From assembly GCF_002240225.1 (NCBI RefSeq), contig NZ_CP022584.1, positions 3,394,594-3,458,593 of the forward strand: 64,000 bases of DNA, read 5' to 3'. Numbering within the stretch: position 1 is the first letter of the stretch; each line of letters starts with the position of its first letter. The notes under the pieces are model-generated. The model had not been told where the DNA came from. It saw nothing but the letters and a program-made list of their open reading frames with translations, and did no database searches. A program made the position numbers and the translations under genes. The stretch is from Paenibacillus physcomitrellae. GTDB taxonomy: Bacteria > Bacillota > Bacilli > Paenibacillales > Paenibacillaceae. Shown piece after piece: positions 60,581 through 64,000 of the stretch.

Positions 60581-62041
60581 CTATTCTCCGTCCGCCAACG
60601 CCCAAACAGAGACGCTGCCGCCATTTACCTTAAACTCGGCAAAGCCGTCTTCGCCGATTTCGATCTGCTCTTTGCGGTTGCCGGTCAGGTCCGTCCAGAC
60701 CTCTCCGGCCCGGTTTTTTCCGACGGACATGCGTTTGCTGCCTTCCGCACCGTTCGCTATCAGAACGGCGCAGCCGGAGCCGGGCAGCTCAGGATCGCCC
60801 AGGCGGACCCAGCCGATGGTGCTTGGGTGATCGAAATAGTCCTGCTGCTCGCCATAAGCTTTGTTAGCCCGGGCATAGAGCAGGGGATCGAGGGCTTGTT
60901 TTTTGCCGGGAAGAGGATTCTCCCCGCCAATGCCGAAATAGTCGCCGTAGAAGACGACCGGATACCCGTCCTTGCGCAGCAGAATGAGCGAGTAAGCACT
61001 GGGCTTAAACCAGTCCTGCACCCACGACTCCAGCGACTCGCTCGGCTGTGAATCATGATTGTCTACGAAGGTTACGGCATTTAGCGGATGGGAGGCTACC
61101 AGCGTATCCTCGAAGATCGTCCGCAGGTCGAAGTTTTTTCCTGCTGCGGAGGCCGCTTGAAGCTTGTAGTGCAGGGAGACGTCAAACAGGTCGATCTGAT
61201 AATCGACATTGTCCAGGAACTGCCGGCAGTTGTTCAGATCCGGGTTCCAGAACTCACCGACCATGTAGAAGGTCTCTCCGCGTTTCCCCTTCATGGCGGC
61301 GGCAAACTCCCGGATGAAGTTGTGGTTGATATGTTTAATGGCATCCAGACGCAGACCGCCGCAGCCGGTTGTATCCAGCAGCCATTCGCCCCACTTGATC
61401 ATCTCCTCACGGACAACCGGGTGGTTATAGTCGATATTGGCGAACATCAGGTAATCGTAATTGCCGAATTCGTGCACGACGTTCTGGTTCCAGTCCTTGT
61501 TGTCGCCCAGAATCCGGAAGATGCCTTGCCGTTTCTTGCTCTGATCGAAATCGGTCCCGTTAAAATGCTCGAAATTCCAGGTAAAAGGGGAATACTTCCC
61601 TTTACGGCCCGGGAACGTAAATCTGGTCCAGCCTTCGATTTCAAAAGGCTCCGAGATGACTTCCGTCCGGTTGTCGGGGTTGACCTCGACGACCTTGAAT
61701 TTTTCCGTCTCATCGGCTCCGGCCTTATGGTTCATGACGACATCGATATAAACCTCGATTCTGTTCTCTCTGCAGGTCTTGATAGCGTTAATCAGCTGCT
61801 CTTTAGTCCCGTATTTGGTTCGGGTCTGGCCTTTCTGGTCAAACTCCCCGAGATCGTATAAATCGTAAACGGCATATCCGGTATCCTCCGGCGTCTGCGC
61901 TTTGGTCACCGGGGGAATCCAGACCGAATCAATCCCGCTTTCCTTAAGCTGCGGAGCAAGCTTGGCCAGTCTGTCCCAATGTTTCCCGTCCGCGGGTAAA
62001 TGCCACTCAAAGAACTGCATAATCGTATGATTTCGTTTCAT
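60581..62041 (-). CDS. Cytoplasmic alpha-amylase (GH13_5)
   Basis: 486 residues from ATG 62041, 9 nt after AAGGAGG; no signal peptide. The (beta/alpha)8 barrel has DVVMNH (region I), the nucleophile D233 (GLRLDAIKH), acid/base E263 (YMVGEFWN) and D330 (TFVDNHDS). MQFFEWHLPADGKHWDRL is the GH13_5 liquefying-amylase opening. It hydrolyses alpha-1,4-glucans inside the cell, such as stored glycogen or imported maltodextrins. A Greek-key C domain ends it. Single gene. Confidence 0.93.
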   Translation of the reverse strand: MKRNHTIMQFFEWHLPADGKHWDRLAKLAPQLKESGIDSVWIPPVTKAQTPEDTGYAVYDLYDLGEFDQKGQTRTKYGTKEQLINAIKTCRENRIEVYIDVVMNHKAGADETEKFKVVEVNPDNRTEVISEPFEIEGWTRFTFPGRKGKYSPFTWNFEHFNGTDFDQSKKRQGIFRILGDNKDWNQNVVHEFGNYDYLMFANIDYNHPVVREEMIKWGEWLLDTTGCGGLRLDAIKHINHNFIREFAAAMKGKRGETFYMVGEFWNPDLNNCRQFLDNVDYQIDLFDVSLHYKLQAASAAGKNFDLRTIFEDTLVASHPLNAVTFVDNHDSQPSESLESWVQDWFKPSAYSLILLRKDGYPVVFYGDYFGIGGENPLPGKKQALDPLLYARANKAYGEQQDYFDHPSTIGWVRLGDPELPGSGCAVLIANGAEGSKRMSVGKNRAGEVWTDLTGNRKEQIEIGEDGFAEFKVNGGSVSVWALADGE

Positions 62042-62214
62042 GATGGACGGCCTCCTTATCTGCATATATCAAAGTTACCCTGCGAGCGGGCCCTTATAAC
62101 GCTCTTATAATCATGATGCTAAAGAACGGTTTTTTGACCAGACAGTTGAACAATTTCGAACGAAAGATATAGTTATAATATGGACATTCATGCCTTTATT
62201 TAACAGGATACGAG

Positions 62215-62256
62215 GTGACAGAAGAAACGGATGATTGGCAGATTCCGTTTAGATAA
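62215..62256 (+). CDS. Possible 13-codon leader peptide before the HNH gene
   Basis: GTG 62215 opens MTEETDDWQIPFR and stops at TAA 62254, four bases before the HNH start. AGGA lies about six bases upstream. The HNH gene has no ribosome site of its own, so re-initiation after this short frame is plausible. A rival ATG at 62230 (MIGRFRLDNR) ends in an ATGA overlap with the HNH start. Both are weakly supported. Confidence 0.3.
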   Translation: MTEETDDWQIPFR

Positions 62257-62259
62257 CAG

Positions 62260-63108
62260 ATGACAGAGACCGAGAAGCCTCAAATGAAAATGTGCATGTT
62301 TTGCAAGCAGCTCAAGCCTGTCCAGGATTTCCGCAGACGGACAGGCCGGAGAGCCGGTGCCGGCTCACGCCGCGGCCCCTGCCGCGATTGCCGCGAGCTG
62401 CAGCGGAAAGAAGAGAAGGAGCGAAAGCAGCTCGGCGGGCCGGACAGCCAGAAGCTTCAGGAAGCTTCCACGCTGCTCCAGCCCGGCCGGCAGCAGGAAC
62501 GAAGTCAAATCGGGGTTCCAGATCAAGCTGGGAACGCCCAGTCTTTAACACGGGCCGGACGTGCAGCCGGAGCGAACCGCCCGAATCAGCCTGCCAAGCC
62601 GCAAAAGCAAACGAAATCAACAGCGGAATCAGTGTACCAAGCCAAAACTCAATCCAATCCAAAGCCAAACCCCAAGCCAAAGCCAAAAAATAAACAACTC
62701 CCGGCAGGTCAACCCGCACAGGAGGATGTTCAGCAGTTAAAGCCGATGCGTTCCGGAATGGTGCGCATGCGGGGGAAAAGCGACAAAGGACGGCGCTGGC
62801 AGCAGGAGATTGAGCTGGAACTGGCAAGACTGCTGGTACAGGAGCACGCCGCGGTGATCGTGAACCGTCATACGATCCGCAGGTTGTTTACGAACCGGGA
62901 ATTCAAACATTTTATCCTCGAAAGAGATCACTACACCTGTCATTTCTGCGGCGGGTATGGGGATACGATCGACCATCTGCTTCCTCGGGCCAAAGGTGGG
63001 CATACCACGCCGCTGAACTGCGTATGTGCCTGCAATGCCTGCAATCAGAGTAAAGCCGACCGGGACTTGGAGGACTTTATGTCCTCGGTAGTTGCCCCGC
63101 ACAAATAA
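62260..63108 (+). CDS. HNH endonuclease with N-terminal zinc ribbon and lysine/proline linker
   Basis: 282 residues. An N-terminal zinc-finger-like module has C12-x-x-C15 and C41-x-x-C44. A low-complexity Lys/Pro/Gln/Asn linker follows (~55-160, with KPNPKPKPKNK). A basic helical part comes next, then a C-terminal HNH nuclease domain (~222-275). The HNH holds CHFCGG, the catalytic-type DHLLPRAKGG and the second Cys pair CNACNQSK. It is expected to bind and cut nucleic acid; the target is unknown. No methylase or other restriction partner is adjacent, and no phage genes are nearby. Confidence 0.85.
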   Translation: MTETEKPQMKMCMFCKQLKPVQDFRRRTGRRAGAGSRRGPCRDCRELQRKEEKERKQLGGPDSQKLQEASTLLQPGRQQERSQIGVPDQAGNAQSLTRAGRAAGANRPNQPAKPQKQTKSTAESVYQAKTQSNPKPNPKPKPKNKQLPAGQPAQEDVQQLKPMRSGMVRMRGKSDKGRRWQQEIELELARLLVQEHAAVIVNRHTIRRLFTNREFKHFILERDHYTCHFCGGYGDTIDHLLPRAKGGHTTPLNCVCACNACNQSKADRDLEDFMSSVVAPHK

Positions 63109-63296
63109 AGCCAAGCCGGAAGCGGGCTCACCTTTTACGGAACTGAAGAACGTACAAGAACCTTTAGCACGCCGCTTTAAAACCGTTAGAACGCTTTAGG
63201 TACTTTAAGTTTTAAGTATCTTTGGGTATTCTGCAGCGCGTTCTTCTGTCCTTCCGTAAAATGAGCCCTTTGTCCGGCTTGACTTTTTCATGTTTG

Positions 63297-63347
63297 TTTC
63301 GACAATAATTGTCAAGTCTGGATTCCACGTGGAACATTTTGTCGAAA
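63297..63347. promoter_or_regulatory. Nested palindromes including a parS-like site
   Basis: TTCCACGTGGAA (63323-63334) is a perfect palindrome; the 16-mer 63321-63336 matches parS (TGTTNCACGTGNAACA) at 14 of 16 positions. GACAATAATTGTC (63301-63313) is another perfect palindrome. Outer arms TTTCGACAA (63297) and TTGTCGAAA (63339) enclose both. The surrounding gap (63109-63377) has no gene. ParB/Spo0J binding is inferred. Confidence 0.6.
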
Positions 63348-63377
63348 TAGATCGTTTACCTGCTGAACTGCCTTGCT

Positions 63378-63902
63378 TCACTCTTGATTTGCCTGAGTAT
63401 GCATCAACCAAATCCGCGTCAAAGGACCGTGTTTGCCGTATACAGGATCTATGTCGGGAACTGGTACACGGCTGATCTCTTCCAGAGCATAAGGTCTGTC
63501 ATTGGGTTTGCCAGTGCGGGTATTGTACTCCACGCCGTGCGGATAAGCCCCCGTCACCTTGAAGTCGGGGCTGGCGCTGATTTTCTTGTGTCCGGTTCCG
63601 GCAGGCAGAACGATGACGTCCCCGGCGTGGAGCTCCAGCTGCTCACCTTGTTCTCCGCCGATTTGCAGCAGGGCTGACCCGCTGATTACACCAAGCACCT
63701 CATGCGTATTGCTGTGGTAATGATGATAATCAAACACGCCGTTTGTCCAGCTGCCCCGCCAGTTATGTTTGTTAAACAGCGCTTCGGCTCCCCGCGGATT
63801 GCTTTCCATGGCGCCGGTGTAGAGCAGAACCGGAAGATGGGGATGATTCGGAATGATGCCGTCATCCTCGAAGAACAACTTTTTTAATTCAGCTTCAGGC
63901 AT
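63378..63902 (-). CDS. YjlB-like cupin protein
   Basis: 174 residues from ATG 63902, 8 nt after AGGAGG; the longer frame upstream has no ribosome site. A single cupin barrel (~45-135) has a metal site in DYHHYHSNTHEVLGVISG (His cluster plus Glu) and GDVIVLPAGTGHKKI (second motif His). It resembles B. subtilis YjlB. Reaction unknown; cupins of this type are often small metal-dependent enzymes or sugar-binding proteins. It is the last gene in the window, and nothing else is visible to 64000. Confidence 0.85.
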   Translation of the reverse strand: MPEAELKKLFFEDDGIIPNHPHLPVLLYTGAMESNPRGAEALFNKHNWRGSWTNGVFDYHHYHSNTHEVLGVISGSALLQIGGEQGEQLELHAGDVIVLPAGTGHKKISASPDFKVTGAYPHGVEYNTRTGKPNDRPYALEEISRVPVPDIDPVYGKHGPLTRIWLMHTQANQE

Positions 63903-64000
63903 AACAGCCGCCTCCTGGAGATTAGATGCAATATAAGAAACAAATAAACAGATTGTAAACATTTTTAACGTTTTTGAGACCCGTTTTTTCGGGAGAAAGA

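Noticed and set aside
1-64000. CRISPR arrays, IS elements, prophage, tRNA or rRNA genes
   Set aside because: No spacer-repeat arrays, transposases, integrases, phage structural genes or RNA gene signatures were seen; the tandem repeats are too short and contiguous for CRISPR.

Overview
The window looks like chromosomal DNA of a Paenibacillus-type member of the Bacillales. GC is moderate, Shine-Dalgarno sequences are strong (AGGAGG), and TTG and GTG starts are frequent. The gene content fits that group: HxlR/HxlA/HxlB, a Btr-type AraC regulator fused to a binding-protein domain, a GH87 alpha-1,3-glucanase, a GreA/DUF423/PatA/DapH set, and MprF. I saw no rRNA, tRNA, CRISPR array, insertion sequence or prophage. 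Names rest on recognised motifs and remembered family features; no database search was possible.

Layout. 1-8 kb: the end of a membrane transporter, a glutathione peroxidase, an RlmN-family radical SAM methylase, small membrane and DUF proteins, greA, a VOC protein, an asparaginase followed by an AraC remnant, and a decayed SLH gene. 8-23 kb: a surface/matrix region. It holds a GT-C membrane protein with a glycine-rich loop, then a six-gene exopolysaccharide operon resembling B. subtilis ydaJKLMN (GH8-like lipoprotein, GT-C-like protein, DUF2334 protein, processive GT2, BcsB-like protein, degenerate-GGDEF c-di-GMP receptor). Three secreted helical proteins of one apparent family follow, then a type I signal peptidase, then an orphan LuxR regulator whose phosphoacceptor Asp is Asn. 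23.5-25.5 kb: formaldehyde-fixing hxlBA with divergent hxlR. 25.7-32.5 kb: a heterodimeric ABC exporter, an active-looking diguanylate cyclase and a MATE pump. 32.8-37.8 kb: a Fur-boxed siderophore uptake operon without an ATPase, plus its Btr-type activator. 38-42 kb: a large secreted GH87 enzyme with a cre site. 42-50 kb: pepT, potABCD, mprF. 50-54 kb: a BusR-like c-di-AMP regulator and an OpuC-type compatible-solute transporter. 54-64 kb: a MazG-like protein, dapH with its deacetylase, hmp with an Fnr-like box, a flavodoxin-fold oxidoreductase, patA, a cytoplasmic amylase, an HNH protein, a parS-like palindrome and a cupin.

How it fits together. The 8-23 kb region reads as one biofilm-matrix locus: polysaccharide synthesis gated by c-di-GMP, structural secreted proteins, and a signal peptidase to process them. 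The diguanylate cyclase at 29.75 kb could supply signal. It is the best candidate here for an undescribed system, because the secreted trio and its phased 21-bp promoter repeats have no counterpart I recognise. A second window-wide oddity is the many short (8-22 bp) tandem duplications in intergenic DNA, several touching stop codons.
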